Source: Variovorax sp. J22G73
GTDB taxonomy: Bacteria > Pseudomonadota > Gammaproteobacteria > Burkholderiales > Burkholderiaceae_C
Length of the DNA: 64,000 nucleotides
Assembly: GCF_030317035.1 (NCBI RefSeq)
Contig: NZ_JASZYK010000001.1
Coordinates: 434,001 to 498,000, forward strand
Reading direction: 5' to 3'
This document shows, in pieces, positions 16,340-29,474 of this stretch. Below the pieces are notes generated by a model, which was not told where the DNA came from, did not search any database, and worked only from the letters and a program-made list of their open reading frames with translations. Both the position numbers and the translations under genes were made by a program. Within the stretch, counting starts at the first letter, position 1. Each line of letters begins with the position of its first letter.

Positions 16340-17611
16340 ATGCACCCCAAAGCCCTGTTGGAGGCCACCGCCGATCTGGTCGGCCTTGTCCTGAAATTCG
16401 ATCACCCGGCCGACCAGGTCGTTTCGCGGTTTTTCCGTGACCACCGCGAGTTCGGTCCGCGCGAGCGCGCGACGCTCGCCGAAACTGTCTACACCGTGCT
16501 TCGCAAGAAGCTGCTGTTCGACCATCTCTCGCCTTCGGGCTCCGGCTCTAAGGAGCGCCGCATGGCGATCCTGGGCTTTCACGGCCCGCGCGATTTCCTG
16601 AAGAGCGCGCTGAACGACACCGAAAAGCGCTGGCTCGACAACTGCGACGCCGTCAAGCCCGACGACCTGCTCGAGCGCCATCGCCACAACCTGCCCGAGT
16701 GGCTGGTCGCGCCGCTGAAAGCGCAGCTCGGCGACGGCTTCTGGCCGCTGGTCGAGAGCCTGCAGCAGCCTGCACCGCTCGATCTGCGCGTCAATGCGCT
16801 GACCGACAAGCGGGCGGAAGTGAAGGCCGAGCTTGCCAAGGCTGCTATCAAATCTGAAGTAACGCCGTTTTCGCCCTGGGGCTTGCGTATCGAAGGCAAG
16901 CCGGCGCTGACCAAGCTCGACGCTTTCGTTCGCGGCGCCATCGAGGTGCAGGACGAAGGCTCGCAGCTGCTGGCACTGCTGCTGGACGCCAAGCGCGGCG
17001 AAATGGTGGTCGACTTCTGCGCCGGCGCGGGCGGCAAGACGCTCGCCATCGGCGCGACGATGCGCAACACCGGTCGCCTGTACGCCTTCGACACCTCGGC
17101 GCACCGGCTGGACGCGCTCAAGCCGCGGCTGGCGCGCAGCAAGCTGTCGAACGTGCATCCGGCCGCGATCGCGCACGAGCGCGACGACCGGGTCAAGCGC
17201 CTGGCGGGCAAGATCGACCGCGTGCTGGTTGATGCGCCGTGCTCGGGCCTGGGCACGCTGCGGCGCAATCCGGACCTGAAATGGCGCCAGTCGGCCAAGT
17301 CGGTCGAGGAATTGACGGTCAAGCAGACCGCCATCCTGCAAAGCGCTTCCCGGCTTGTGAAATCGGGCGGGCGTTTGGTTTACGCCACGTGCAGCGTGTT
17401 GCCAGAGGAAAACGAGGCCATCGCCGAAGCGTTCAGTGCCGCCAACCCCGATTTCGTGCCTGTGGACGCCGCGGAACTGCTGCAAGGCCTGAAAGTGGAG
17501 GGTTTCGAGGCGCTTTGCGCAGGCGGGGAGGGCGCCAGGCGCTACCTGCGTCTCTGGCCGCATCGCCATTCGACGGACGGTTTCTTTGCGGCGGTGTGGA
17601 ACCGCAAATAG
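16340..17611 (+). CDS. RsmB/NOP family RNA cytosine methyltransferase
   Basis: A 423-residue SAM-dependent methyltransferase acting on RNA cytosine-5. SAM-binding loop is VVDFCAGAGGKTLAIGA; the two catalytic cysteines of the family appear in VDAPCSGLGTLRRNP (C301) and YATCSVLPEENE (C351). The N-terminal part resembles the NusB-like RNA-binding region of RsmB. The exact target (16S rRNA C967 or another site) cannot be fixed by sequence alone. Near residue 170 the reading frame contains GCTGCTATCAAATCTGAAG (16841-16859), resembling a short sequence repeated elsewhere in this window. Confidence 0.93.
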   Translation: MHPKALLEATADLVGLVLKFDHPADQVVSRFFRDHREFGPRERATLAETVYTVLRKKLLFDHLSPSGSGSKERRMAILGFHGPRDFLKSALNDTEKRWLDNCDAVKPDDLLERHRHNLPEWLVAPLKAQLGDGFWPLVESLQQPAPLDLRVNALTDKRAEVKAELAKAAIKSEVTPFSPWGLRIEGKPALTKLDAFVRGAIEVQDEGSQLLALLLDAKRGEMVVDFCAGAGGKTLAIGATMRNTGRLYAFDTSAHRLDALKPRLARSKLSNVHPAAIAHERDDRVKRLAGKIDRVLVDAPCSGLGTLRRNPDLKWRQSAKSVEELTVKQTAILQSASRLVKSGGRLVYATCSVLPEENEAIAEAFSAANPDFVPVDAAELLQGLKVEGFEALCAGGEGARRYLRLWPHRHSTDGFFAAVWNRK

Positions 17612-17655
17612 GGGCGGTACTCCAAACGAGGGTTAATCTGCGGTTTTCTTGAAGG

Positions 17656-17689
17656 TTTAAAGGGTCTGTGTCAGGCCCGCCCCTTTAAA
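17656..17689. promoter_or_regulatory. Inverted repeat TTTAAAGGG-N16-CCCTTTAAA upstream of the desaturase
   Basis: Exact 9-bp arms at 17656-17664 and 17681-17689, 16 bases apart, lie 55 bases before the desaturase start. It may be an operator for regulation of membrane lipid desaturation, or a stem-loop ending the methyltransferase transcript; there is no T-run. Confidence 0.45.
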
Positions 17690-17743
17690 ATCGCTGGTTA
17701 TCTGAAGGCTGCACCTTCGTGTGGCCATGGAGTACCTGACTCA

Positions 17744-18958
17744 ATGTTGCTTCCTGACTCCGCCGTTCTCGACGCGGCCATCCAATGGCTCGGACACGGC
17801 CTGTGGGACCTCGCTTGGTGGCAAGTCGTGTTGTACACGCTCGTCACCACGCACATCACGATCGCCGCGGTCACCATCTTCCTGCACCGGACGCAAACGC
17901 ACCGGGCCATGGACCTGGGCCCGATCCCGTCGCATTTCTTCCGCTTCTGGCTGTGGCTGGGCACCGGCATGGTGACCAAGGAATGGGTCGCCATTCACCG
18001 CAAGCACCACGCGAAGTGCGAAACCGTCGACGATCCGCACAGCCCGCAGGTCAAGGGCATCGACGAAGTGCTTTGGCGCGGCGCCGAGCTCTATCGCGCC
18101 GAGTCGAAGAACAAGGAAACGATGGAGCGCTACGGTCATGGCACGCCCGATGACTGGATCGAACGCAACCTGTACACCCGCTACAGCTGGCAAGGCGTCG
18201 GCTTGATGCTGGTCATCAACCTCGCGCTGTTCGGCACGCTCGGCATGGCCGTGTGGGCCGTGCAGATGCTGTGGATTCCCATCACCGCCGCCGGCATCAT
18301 CAACGGCATTGGCCACTACTGGGGCTACCGCAACTTCGAGGCGCAGGACGCCAGCCGCAACATCATGCCCTGGGGCCTGATCATTGGCGGCGAAGAGCTG
18401 CACAACAACCACCACACCTACCCGACCTCGGCCAAGTTCTCGGTCAAGAAGTACGAGTTCGACATCGGCTGGGTCTACATCCAGGCGTTCCAGAAGCTGG
18501 GTTGGGCCAAGGTCAAGAAGGTGCCGCCGAAGATGCAGATGGGCGACATCCAGCCCGTGGCTAACGAGAAGACGCTCGAGGCCGTCATCGCCAACCGTTA
18601 TGAAGTCATGGCTGGCTATGCGCGCGAAATGCGCCATGCCACCAGCCTGGAACTGGAAGCGCTGAAGACGAAGGGTGCCGACCTGTCGGTGCTCAAGGCT
18701 GCGAAGCGTTGGCTTCACCGTGACGACGACAAAGTGCCGGCCTCGGCCCGTACGCACGTCGTGCAAGCGCGCGCTGCCCACCCGGTGCTCGACAAGATGG
18801 TGACGATGCGCGAAGAGCTGCGCCAGCTCTGGCTGAACACCTCGCAGTCCCGCGAGCAATTGGCGGCCGATCTGGCGGCTTGGTGCCATCGCGCGGAAGC
18901 CAGCGGCATTGCTGGCCTGCGCGACTTCTCGACCCGCTTGCGTGCAGCACGCGCCTGA
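17744..18958 (+). CDS. Membrane fatty acid desaturase
   Basis: A 404-residue integral membrane di-iron enzyme that introduces a double bond into acyl chains, probably delta-9. The three histidine boxes are HRTQTHR (48-54), HRKHH (85-89) and HNNHH (220-224). Membrane segments lie at about 22-47, 63-79, 149-170 and 173-196. The catalytic domain ends near residue 265; about 130 further residues form a soluble, charged tail (EELRQLWLNTSQSREQLAAD) not needed by the core fold. Such tails occur in Burkholderiales homologues. An inverted repeat upstream may regulate it, and a good terminator follows. Confidence 0.93.
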   Translation: MLLPDSAVLDAAIQWLGHGLWDLAWWQVVLYTLVTTHITIAAVTIFLHRTQTHRAMDLGPIPSHFFRFWLWLGTGMVTKEWVAIHRKHHAKCETVDDPHSPQVKGIDEVLWRGAELYRAESKNKETMERYGHGTPDDWIERNLYTRYSWQGVGLMLVINLALFGTLGMAVWAVQMLWIPITAAGIINGIGHYWGYRNFEAQDASRNIMPWGLIIGGEELHNNHHTYPTSAKFSVKKYEFDIGWVYIQAFQKLGWAKVKKVPPKMQMGDIQPVANEKTLEAVIANRYEVMAGYAREMRHATSLELEALKTKGADLSVLKAAKRWLHRDDDKVPASARTHVVQARAAHPVLDKMVTMREELRQLWLNTSQSREQLAADLAAWCHRAEASGIAGLRDFSTRLRAARA

Positions 18959-18977
18959 CGAGAAAGTTTTGCTCATC

Positions 18978-19006
18978 AAAAAGCCGGCCTGAGGGTCGGC
19001 TTTTTT
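18978..19006 (+). terminator. Rho-independent terminator after the desaturase
   Basis: AAAAGCCGGCC, loop TGAG, then GGTCGGCTTTTTT. The stem with one mismatch and T6 lies 20 bases past the stop; A-rich flanks make it potentially bidirectional. Confidence 0.85.
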
Positions 19007-19083
19007 GTGCCTGTCATTTCCCATTTCCTTCCCTCAGCCATTTCCGCGGGGTGCAGGAGGGCGTGATGGAAAACTGCAGACAA

Positions 19084-19112
19084 CAAAAAACCCGCTGGGT
19101 GAGCAGCGGGTT
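19084..19112 (-). terminator. Rho-independent terminator after rpmB-rpmG
   Basis: On the minus strand AACCCGCTG, loop of six, CAGCGGGTT, then TTTTG. It lies 27 bases beyond the rpmG stop. Confidence 0.85.
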
Positions 19113-19138
19113 TCTTGTTTGGGAAAACCAGAACTGAA

Positions 19139-19312
19139 TTACTTCAGCTTGATTTCCTTGTATTCGACGTGCTTGCGTGCCTTGGGGTCGAACTTCATGA
19201 TCGACATCTTTTCAGGCATCGTCTTCTTGTTCTTGCTCGTCGTGTAGAAATGGCCGGTACCCGCGGTGGATTCCAGCTTGATCTTTTCGCGTCCGCCTTT
19301 GCTCGTTGCCAT
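19139..19312 (-). CDS. rpmG: Ribosomal protein L33
   Basis: A 57-residue component of the 50S subunit. The reading is [20 protein letters not shown] then [15 protein letters not shown] and [17 protein letters not shown]. This is the non-zinc (no CxxC) form typical of betaproteobacteria, with a two-residue longer N-terminus than the commonest MAKGGREK form. It follows rpmB after 11 bases, the usual rpmB-rpmG pair. Confidence 0.96.
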   Translation of the reverse strand: MATSKGGREKIKLESTAGTGHFYTTSKNKKTMPEKMSIMKFDPKARKHVEYKEIKLK

Positions 19313-19323
19313 GATTCAGCTCC

Positions 19324-19557
19324 TTAAGCTTGGCCGCGTGCACGCAGGTCTGCGAGCACGGCGTCGATACCGTTCTTGTCGATCAGGCGCAGGGCAGCGC
19401 TCGAAACACGCAGGCGAACCCAGCGGTTTTCAGTTTCGACCCAGAAACGGCGGTATTGCAGGTTCGGCAGGAACCGGCGCTTGGTTTTGTTGTTGGCGTG
19501 GGAAACGTTGTTTCCGACCATCGGGCCTTTGCCCGTTACGTCGCATACGCGTGCCAT
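19324..19557 (-). CDS. rpmB: Ribosomal protein L28
   Basis: A 77-residue 50S subunit protein beginning [20 protein letters not shown], with [12 protein letters not shown] and [18 protein letters not shown], as in other proteobacterial L28. It is the first gene of the rpmB-rpmG operon. A TATAAT box lies on the minus strand about 155 bases upstream, just past the trxB stop codon. Confidence 0.97.
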   Translation of the reverse strand: MARVCDVTGKGPMVGNNVSHANNKTKRRFLPNLQYRRFWVETENRWVRLRVSSAALRLIDKNGIDAVLADLRARGQA

Positions 19558-19712
19558 GAGGACACTCTTTCTTGAACAGCTGGCACCGCTCGCAACCGGA
19601 AAGTCGCAGGGTGTTTTGCAGCTTGACCTCGCCAGAAACGGGTGGCGGTACCCCGACTTTGCCGTGACCCTGCCCCTCGTTGAAGGGTGGCCCTATTTCG
19701 GCAAAGCCTCGG

Positions 19713-19739
19713 ATTATAGCCCTTTCGGGCGCCGCTGGG

Positions 19740-19742
<3 letters not shown>
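19713..19742 (-). promoter_or_regulatory. Candidate sigma70 promoter of rpmB-rpmG
   Basis: On the minus strand, a perfect TATAAT (19718 to 19713) is preceded at 18 bases by TGACCC (19742 to 19737), a partial -35. It starts within the last codon region of trxB, which is transcribed in the same direction. Confidence 0.55.
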
Positions 19743-24108
<4,366 letters not shown>

Positions 24109-24327
24109 TTCGCCCAGGTTCGCCAGAAGTTTGCCCTGTGGTGGCCCCGGCGATATCCGTAATCCGGTTACCTGCCGACAGGCAATTTGCAAAAGCGTCA
24201 TGCAGCATTGCAAATCTTCATCCAGACCTACACCCGCCGCAATTCGCGGCGGTTAAGGTCGAAGCCAATTGCCACGTTAAAGCGGCAAAGCTATTGCAGC
24301 GTTGCAAAGAATCGCGAGGAATCCAAA

Positions 24328-24960
24328 TTGAAATTGCGTCATTGGCTATTGATCGGCCTCCTGTGTTCCGCCAACGCGTGGGCCGGCGGGCTTGAAAGCC
24401 TCGAAACCTTCGTCAAGACCGTGAAGTCCGGCCGCGCCGACTTCACCCAGATCGTGACGGCCCCGCCGCGCGAGGGGCAGCCGGGCCGCACGAAGACTTC
24501 GACCGGCACCTTCGAATTCCAGCGCCCGGGCAAGTTCAAGTTCGACTACCAGAAGCCTTTCGCACAGAGCATCGTGGCCGACGGCAAGACGCTGTGGCTG
24601 TACGACGCCGACCTGAACCAGGTCACGCAGCGCGCGCAGGCGCAGGCCCTGGGCTCCACGCCCGCGGCACTGATTGCCGCTGCCCCCGACCTGCGCGCCC
24701 TGCAGGCCGACTTCACCCTAGATGCTGCGCCCGAGCGCGACGGCCTGCAGTGGGTCAAGGCCACGCCGAAGAACAAGGACGGCCAGCTGCAGAGCGTGCA
24801 GGTCGGCTTCCAGGGCGACGCACTGGCGGCGCTCGAGATTCTCGACAGCTTCGGCCAGCGTTCGGTGCTCAAGTTCAGCAAGGTGGAAGTGAACCCGTCG
24901 TTGCCCGCGAGCGTGTTCGACTTCAAGGCACCGGCCGGCGCCGACGTCGTCAAGCAGTAA
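24328..24960 (+). CDS. lolA: Outer-membrane lipoprotein carrier protein LolA
   Basis: Periplasmic chaperone that takes lipoproteins from LolCDE to LolB. I choose the TTG at 24328, since GAGGA lies eight bases upstream and it gives a clean signal peptide (KLRHWLLIGLLCSANAWA); 210 residues. Mature part: LESLETFVKTVKSGRADFTQ, FQRPGKFKFDYQKPFAQSIV and KTLWLYDADLNQVTQR are LolA hallmarks. The ftsK-lolA-rarA order supports the call. The preceding 219 bases hold short near-repeats (GCAGCATTGCAAA and GCAGCGTTGCAAA) of unknown meaning. Confidence 0.95.
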   Translation: MKLRHWLLIGLLCSANAWAGGLESLETFVKTVKSGRADFTQIVTAPPREGQPGRTKTSTGTFEFQRPGKFKFDYQKPFAQSIVADGKTLWLYDADLNQVTQRAQAQALGSTPAALIAAAPDLRALQADFTLDAAPERDGLQWVKATPKNKDGQLQSVQVGFQGDALAALEILDSFGQRSVLKFSKVEVNPSLPASVFDFKAPAGADVVKQ

Positions 24961-24990
24961 GCGAAGCAAGCACACCCACCGCCCACCCGC

Positions 24991-26283
24991 TTGGCCACCA
25001 CCGCCCACCAACCCCTTGCCGAACGCCTGCGTCCCAAGACGCTCAGCGAAGTGATCGGCCAGCAGCACCTGCTCGGCCCGGGCATGCCGCTGCGCATCGC
25101 CTTCGAATCGGGCCAGCCGCATTCCTGCATCCTGTGGGGGCCGCCGGGCACCGGCAAGACGACCATCGCGCGGCTCATGGCCGATTCGTTCGATGCGCAG
25201 TTCCTCAGCATCAGCGCGGTGCTCGGGGGCGTGAAGGACATCCGCGAAGCGGTCGACCGAGCCACTTCGGCACGTGACGGGCTCGAGCAGCGGCGCACCA
25301 TCGTCTTCGTCGACGAGGTGCACCGCTTCAACAAGAGCCAGCAGGACGCCTTCCTGCCGCATGTGGAGTCGGGGCTCTTCACCTTCATCGGCGCGACCAC
25401 CGAGAACCCTTCGTTCGAAGTCAACTCCGCGTTGCTCTCGCGGGCCGCCGTGTACGTGCTGCAGTCGCTCAACGAGGAAGACCTCAAGCAGATCGTGGCG
25501 CGCGCCCAGGCCATCCAGGCCGTGCCGGGCATCGAGGCCGTCGCGGTCAACCGCCTGGTCGCCTACGCCGACGGCGATGCGCGCCGCCTGCTCAACACGC
25601 TGGAGACGCTCGCCGTCGCCGCGCGCGCCGAGAAGCTGGCCGACATCACCGACGAGTGGCTGCTGCGTGTGCTCGGCGAGCGCATGCGCCGCTACGACAA
25701 GGGCGGCGAGCAGTTCTACGACACCATCAGCGCGCTGCACAAGTCGGTGCGCGGCAGCGACCCCGACGCGGCCCTCTACTGGTTCGTGCGCATGCTCGAT
25801 GGCGGTGCCGACCCGCGCTACATGGCGCGCCGCCTGGTGCGCATGGCCAGCGAGGACATCGGCCTGGCCGACCCGCGCGCGCTGCGCCTGGCGCTGGACG
25901 CGGCCGAGGTCTACGAACGGCTGGGTACCCCGGAAGGGGAGTTGGCGCTGGCCGAGTGCGTGGTGTACCTGGCGATCGCGCCCAAGTCGAACGCGGTCTA
26001 CAAGGCCTACAACGCGGTGCGTGCCCTGATCAAGAAAGACAGCACGCGCCCCGTGCCCATGCATCTGCGCAATGCGCCGACCAAGCTCATGAAGGAGCTC
26101 GACTACGGCAAGGGCTACCGCTACGCGCATGACGAAGAGGGCGGTTTTGCCGCCGGCGAACGTTACCTTCCCGACGGGCTGGAAGGCCAGGTTTTCTACG
26201 AACCGGTGGACCGCGGACTCGAAATCCGCATCGGCGAAAAGCTGCGCGAACTGCGCCGCCTGAACGCTGAAGGCAACGACTGA
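24991..26283 (+). CDS. rarA: Replication-associated recombination protein A (MgsA)
   Basis: A 430-residue AAA+ ATPase related to clamp loaders that acts at stalled replication forks. Start is a TTG at 24991 (MATTAHQPLAERLRP). Walker A is GPPGTGKT at 50-57, Walker B FVDEVHRF (D108, E109), sensor 1 GATTENPSFEVN, and the C-terminal tetramerisation part includes YDKGGEQFYDTISALHKS and EGELALAECVVYLA. All are family signatures. It follows lolA after 30 bases and is likely co-transcribed with it. Confidence 0.96.
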   Translation: MATTAHQPLAERLRPKTLSEVIGQQHLLGPGMPLRIAFESGQPHSCILWGPPGTGKTTIARLMADSFDAQFLSISAVLGGVKDIREAVDRATSARDGLEQRRTIVFVDEVHRFNKSQQDAFLPHVESGLFTFIGATTENPSFEVNSALLSRAAVYVLQSLNEEDLKQIVARAQAIQAVPGIEAVAVNRLVAYADGDARRLLNTLETLAVAARAEKLADITDEWLLRVLGERMRRYDKGGEQFYDTISALHKSVRGSDPDAALYWFVRMLDGGADPRYMARRLVRMASEDIGLADPRALRLALDAAEVYERLGTPEGELALAECVVYLAIAPKSNAVYKAYNAVRALIKKDSTRPVPMHLRNAPTKLMKELDYGKGYRYAHDEEGGFAAGERYLPDGLEGQVFYEPVDRGLEIRIGEKLRELRRLNAEGND

Positions 26284-26363
26284 TACGGTCTTGCAACATG
26301 CCCGCAAAGCGTGCATGACCCCACGCGCATACAGCATGAGGTGAGCGGGTAAACCCCGGTCAA

Positions 26364-26398
26364 CACGCACCAATTCGGCGCTGGTGCGTGCTTACAAT
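26364..26398 (+). promoter_or_regulatory. Candidate promoter/operator of the liv operon
   Basis: Exact 9-bp arms CACGCACCA (26364-26372) and TGGTGCGTG (26382-26390) are followed two bases later by TACAAT (26393-26398), a good -10 box. The arms overlap the -35 position, so a regulator bound here could block the promoter. The rest of the gap 26284-26525 shows nothing gene-like. Confidence 0.5.
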
Positions 26399-26525
26399 CC
26401 CGCCCACAAATCCGCCGGCGACACATGTTGGCTGGTTTTTTGCTTGTCATGCCAAGGGCGCCAAACCGGTGCCTCGGTGGGTGAATGGCACCCCGCAAAC
26501 GGTGCAACACATAGGGAAACGCGAT

Positions 26526-27455
26526 ATGGACATTTTGCTGCAGCAGATCATCAACGGTCTGGTACTCGGCAGCATGTACGCCTTGATAGCCTTGGGCTAC
26601 ACCATGGTGTACGGCATCATCAATCTGATCAACTTTGCGCACGGAGAGGTATTGATGGTGGGGGCTCTGACGAGCTGGACCATCATCGGGCTGATGCAGG
26701 AATCGATGCCCGGAACGCCCGGCTGGTTGATCCTCCTCATTTCCCTGGTCATTGCCTGCATCGTCGCGGCAACCCTCAATTTCGTGATCGAGAAGGTGGC
26801 CTACCGGCCGCTGCGCAACAGCCCCAAGCTCGCTCCGCTGATCACCGCCATCGGCATGTCGATCCTGCTGCAGACGCTGGCCATGATCATCTGGAAGCCG
26901 ACCAACAAGGCCTACCCCAACCTGCTGCCCACCGACCCCATCCACGTGGCCGGCGCAGTGATCTCTCCCACGCAGGTCATGATCCTGAGCGTTACCGCGT
27001 TCTCGCTGGTGGTGCTGATGTGGCTGGTCAACTACACCAAGCTCGGCCGCGCGATGCGCGCCACCGCGGAGAACCCGCGCGTGGCCGCCCTCATGGGCAT
27101 TCGGCCCGACATGGTCATCTCGGCCACCTTCATCATCGGCGCCGTGCTCGCGGCCATTGCCGGCGTGATGTACGCGTCCAACTACGGCATCGCGCAACAC
27201 GCGATGGGCTTCCTGCCCGGCCTGAAGGCCTTCACCGCGGCGGTGTTCGGCGGCATCGGCAACCTGGCGGGCGCGGTGGTCGGCGGCATCCTGCTGGGGC
27301 TCATCGAAGCCATCGGCTCGGGCTACATCGGCACCCTTACGGGCGGTGTGCTGGGCAGCAACTACAGCGACATCTTCGCGTTCATCGTGCTGATCGTCAT
27401 GCTCACCCTGCGACCGTCGGGCCTGCTCGGCGAACGCGTGGCGGACCGTGCGTAA
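26526..27455 (+). CDS. livH: Branched-chain amino acid type ABC transporter permease LivH
   Basis: A 309-residue inner-membrane permease of the HAAT family. The ATG at 26526 follows GGAAACGCGAT; the protein begins MDILLQQIINGLVLGSMYAL, and has INLINFAHGEVLMVGAL and LGRAMRATAENPRVAALMGI (cytoplasmic ATPase-contact loop), both diagnostic of LivH. About eight membrane segments. It is first in a four-gene block with livM, livG and livF. There is no livK/livJ binding protein next to it, so the substrate could be leucine-type amino acids or another compound such as an amide or aromatic acid. Confidence 0.94.
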   Translation: MDILLQQIINGLVLGSMYALIALGYTMVYGIINLINFAHGEVLMVGALTSWTIIGLMQESMPGTPGWLILLISLVIACIVAATLNFVIEKVAYRPLRNSPKLAPLITAIGMSILLQTLAMIIWKPTNKAYPNLLPTDPIHVAGAVISPTQVMILSVTAFSLVVLMWLVNYTKLGRAMRATAENPRVAALMGIRPDMVISATFIIGAVLAAIAGVMYASNYGIAQHAMGFLPGLKAFTAAVFGGIGNLAGAVVGGILLGLIEAIGSGYIGTLTGGVLGSNYSDIFAFIVLIVMLTLRPSGLLGERVADRA

Positions 27456-27467
27456 GGAGCAGCAACC

Positions 27468-28676
27468 ATGAAGAACAGCAAGAACCTCGCGCTCTACATC
27501 GTCGGCATCATCGCCGTGCTCGCGCTGCCCCTGCTGCTGCAGATGCAGGGCAACGCATGGGTGCGCATCGCCGACATCGCACTGCTCTACGTGCTGCTGG
27601 CACTGGGCCTGAACATCGTGGTCGGCTATGCCGGCCTGCTCGACCTGGGCTACGTGGCCTTCTTCGCGGTGGGGGCGTACCTCTTCGCGCTGATGGGCTC
27701 CTCGCACCTGACCGAGACCTTCCCGTGGTTCAAGGCCATGTTCCCGAACGGCATGCACACCTCGCTGCTGATCGTGATTCCTCTCGCTCTCGTTGTCGCG
27801 GGTTGCCTTGGCGTGCTGCTGGGCGCGCCCACGCTGAAGCTGCGCGGCGACTACCTCGCCATCGTGACGCTGGGCTTCGGTGAAATCATCCGCGTGTTCC
27901 TGAACAACCTCGACCAGCCGGTGAACATCACCAACGGTCCGAAGGGCATCACGGCCATCGATTCCATCAAGTTCTGGGGCCTCGACCTGGGCAAGGCATG
28001 GAAGTTCGACGGCTTCACCATCTCCTCGGTGTCGCTGTACTACTACCTGTTCCTGGCGCTGGTGATCGCCACGGTGATCATCTCGCACCGCCTGCAGGTC
28101 TCGCGCATCGGCCGCGCCTGGATGGCCATCCGCGAAGACGAGATCGCCGCCAAGGCCATGGGCATCAACACCCGCAACATGAAGCTGCTGGCTTTCGGCA
28201 TGGGCGCGAGCTTCGGTGGCGTGTCGGGCGCGATGTTCGCGGCCTTCCAGGGCTTCGTGTCGCCCGAGTCCTTCAGCCTGATGGAGTCGGTGATGATCGT
28301 CGCGATGGTCGTGCTCGGCGGCATCGGCCACCTGCCTGGCGTCATCCTCGGTGCCGTGCTGCTGGCGGCGCTGCCCGAGGTGCTGCGCTACGTGGCCGGT
28401 CCGCTGCAGTCGCTCACCGGCGGCCGCCTCGACGCTTCCATCCTGCGCCAGCTGTTCATCGCGCTGGCCATGATCGTCATCATGCTGGTGCGCCCGCGCG
28501 GCCTGTGGCCCTCGCCCGAGCACGGCAAGACGCTGACCAAGAAGGGCGGCGTGCCCGTCGACCCGGCCCACGCGGCCGTGGCCCCGGGTTCGTTGCAGAC
28601 GCATGCGCCGGGCATCGATACGCCCGCCGACCAGTTGCCCGGCGGTGCCGAGCGTCCCATGTCGATCAATCCGTGA
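27468..28676 (+). CDS. livM: Branched-chain amino acid type ABC transporter permease LivM
   Basis: A 402-residue second permease. Family marks: LGLNIVVGYAGLLDLGYVAF, PTLKLRGDYLAIVTLGFGEI and GRAWMAIREDEIAAKAMGIN (coupling helix). The C-terminus carries an extra soluble tail of about 50 residues (KTLTKKGGVPVDPAHA...) beyond the last membrane span, common in betaproteobacterial LivM. It starts 12 bases after livH with GTAAGGAGC upstream. Confidence 0.94.
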   Translation: MKNSKNLALYIVGIIAVLALPLLLQMQGNAWVRIADIALLYVLLALGLNIVVGYAGLLDLGYVAFFAVGAYLFALMGSSHLTETFPWFKAMFPNGMHTSLLIVIPLALVVAGCLGVLLGAPTLKLRGDYLAIVTLGFGEIIRVFLNNLDQPVNITNGPKGITAIDSIKFWGLDLGKAWKFDGFTISSVSLYYYLFLALVIATVIISHRLQVSRIGRAWMAIREDEIAAKAMGINTRNMKLLAFGMGASFGGVSGAMFAAFQGFVSPESFSLMESVMIVAMVVLGGIGHLPGVILGAVLLAALPEVLRYVAGPLQSLTGGRLDASILRQLFIALAMIVIMLVRPRGLWPSPEHGKTLTKKGGVPVDPAHAAVAPGSLQTHAPGIDTPADQLPGGAERPMSINP

Positions 28677-28693
28677 GCCGAGGAGACACAGAC

Positions 28694-29473
28694 ATGACGA
28701 CAAACACCGACACCATCCTCGACGTTCGCGGCATCTCCAAGCGCTTCGGCGGCTTGCAGGCGCTCTCGGACGTGGGCATCACCATCAAGCGCGGCCAGGT
28801 CTACGGCCTGATCGGCCCCAACGGCGCGGGCAAGACCACGTTCTTCAACGTGATCACCGGGCTGTACACGCCCGACAGCGGCAGCTTCGAACTCGCGGGC
28901 AAGCCTTACCAGCCGACGGCCGTGCACGAAGTGGCCAAGGCCGGCATCGCGCGCACCTTCCAGAACATTCGCCTGTTCGCCGAAATGACGGCGCTGGAGA
29001 ACGTGATGGTCGGGCGCCACATCCGCACGAATTCGGGCGTGTTCGGCGCCATGCTGCGCACCCGCAGCTTCAAGGCCGAAGAAAAAGCCATTGCCGATCG
29101 CGCGCACGAACTGCTCGACTACGTGGGCATCGGCAAGTTCGCCGACTACAAGGCACGCACGCTGAGCTACGGCGACCAGCGCCGCCTCGAAATCGCGCGT
29201 GCCCTGGCCACCGACCCGCAGCTCATCGCGCTGGACGAACCGGCCGCCGGCATGAACTCCACCGAGAAGGTGGCGCTGCGCGAACTCATCGACCGCATCC
29301 GGCGGGACAACCGCACCATCCTGATCATCGAACACGACGTCAAGCTCATCATGGGCCTGTGCGACCGCGTCACCGTGCTGGACTACGGCAAGCAGATTGC
29401 CGAGGGAACACCGGTGGACGTGCAGAAGAACGAGAAGGTGATCGAGGCCTACCTCGGCACCGGAGGCCACTGA
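28694..29473 (+). CDS. livG: Branched-chain amino acid type ABC transporter ATPase LivG
   Basis: A 259-residue ATPase. Walker A GPNGAGKTT at 41-49, Q-loop TFQNIRLFAEMTALENV, signature LSYGDQRRLEIARAL, Walker B LIALDEPAAGMNSTE and H-loop IIEHDVKLIMGLCD. The pattern LDEPAAGMNSTE is characteristic of LivG rather than LivF. The true start is the ATG at 28694, 17 bases after livM with GAGGAGA in front. Confidence 0.95.
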   Translation: MTTNTDTILDVRGISKRFGGLQALSDVGITIKRGQVYGLIGPNGAGKTTFFNVITGLYTPDSGSFELAGKPYQPTAVHEVAKAGIARTFQNIRLFAEMTALENVMVGRHIRTNSGVFGAMLRTRSFKAEEKAIADRAHELLDYVGIGKFADYKARTLSYGDQRRLEIARALATDPQLIALDEPAAGMNSTEKVALRELIDRIRRDNRTILIIEHDVKLIMGLCDRVTVLDYGKQIAEGTPVDVQKNEKVIEAYLGTGGH

Positions 29474-29474
29474 A

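Noticed and set aside
26196..28703. An 835-codon minus-strand frame over livH and livM
   Set aside because: His/Asp/Gln-rich shadow, not a protein; livH and livM are unambiguous.
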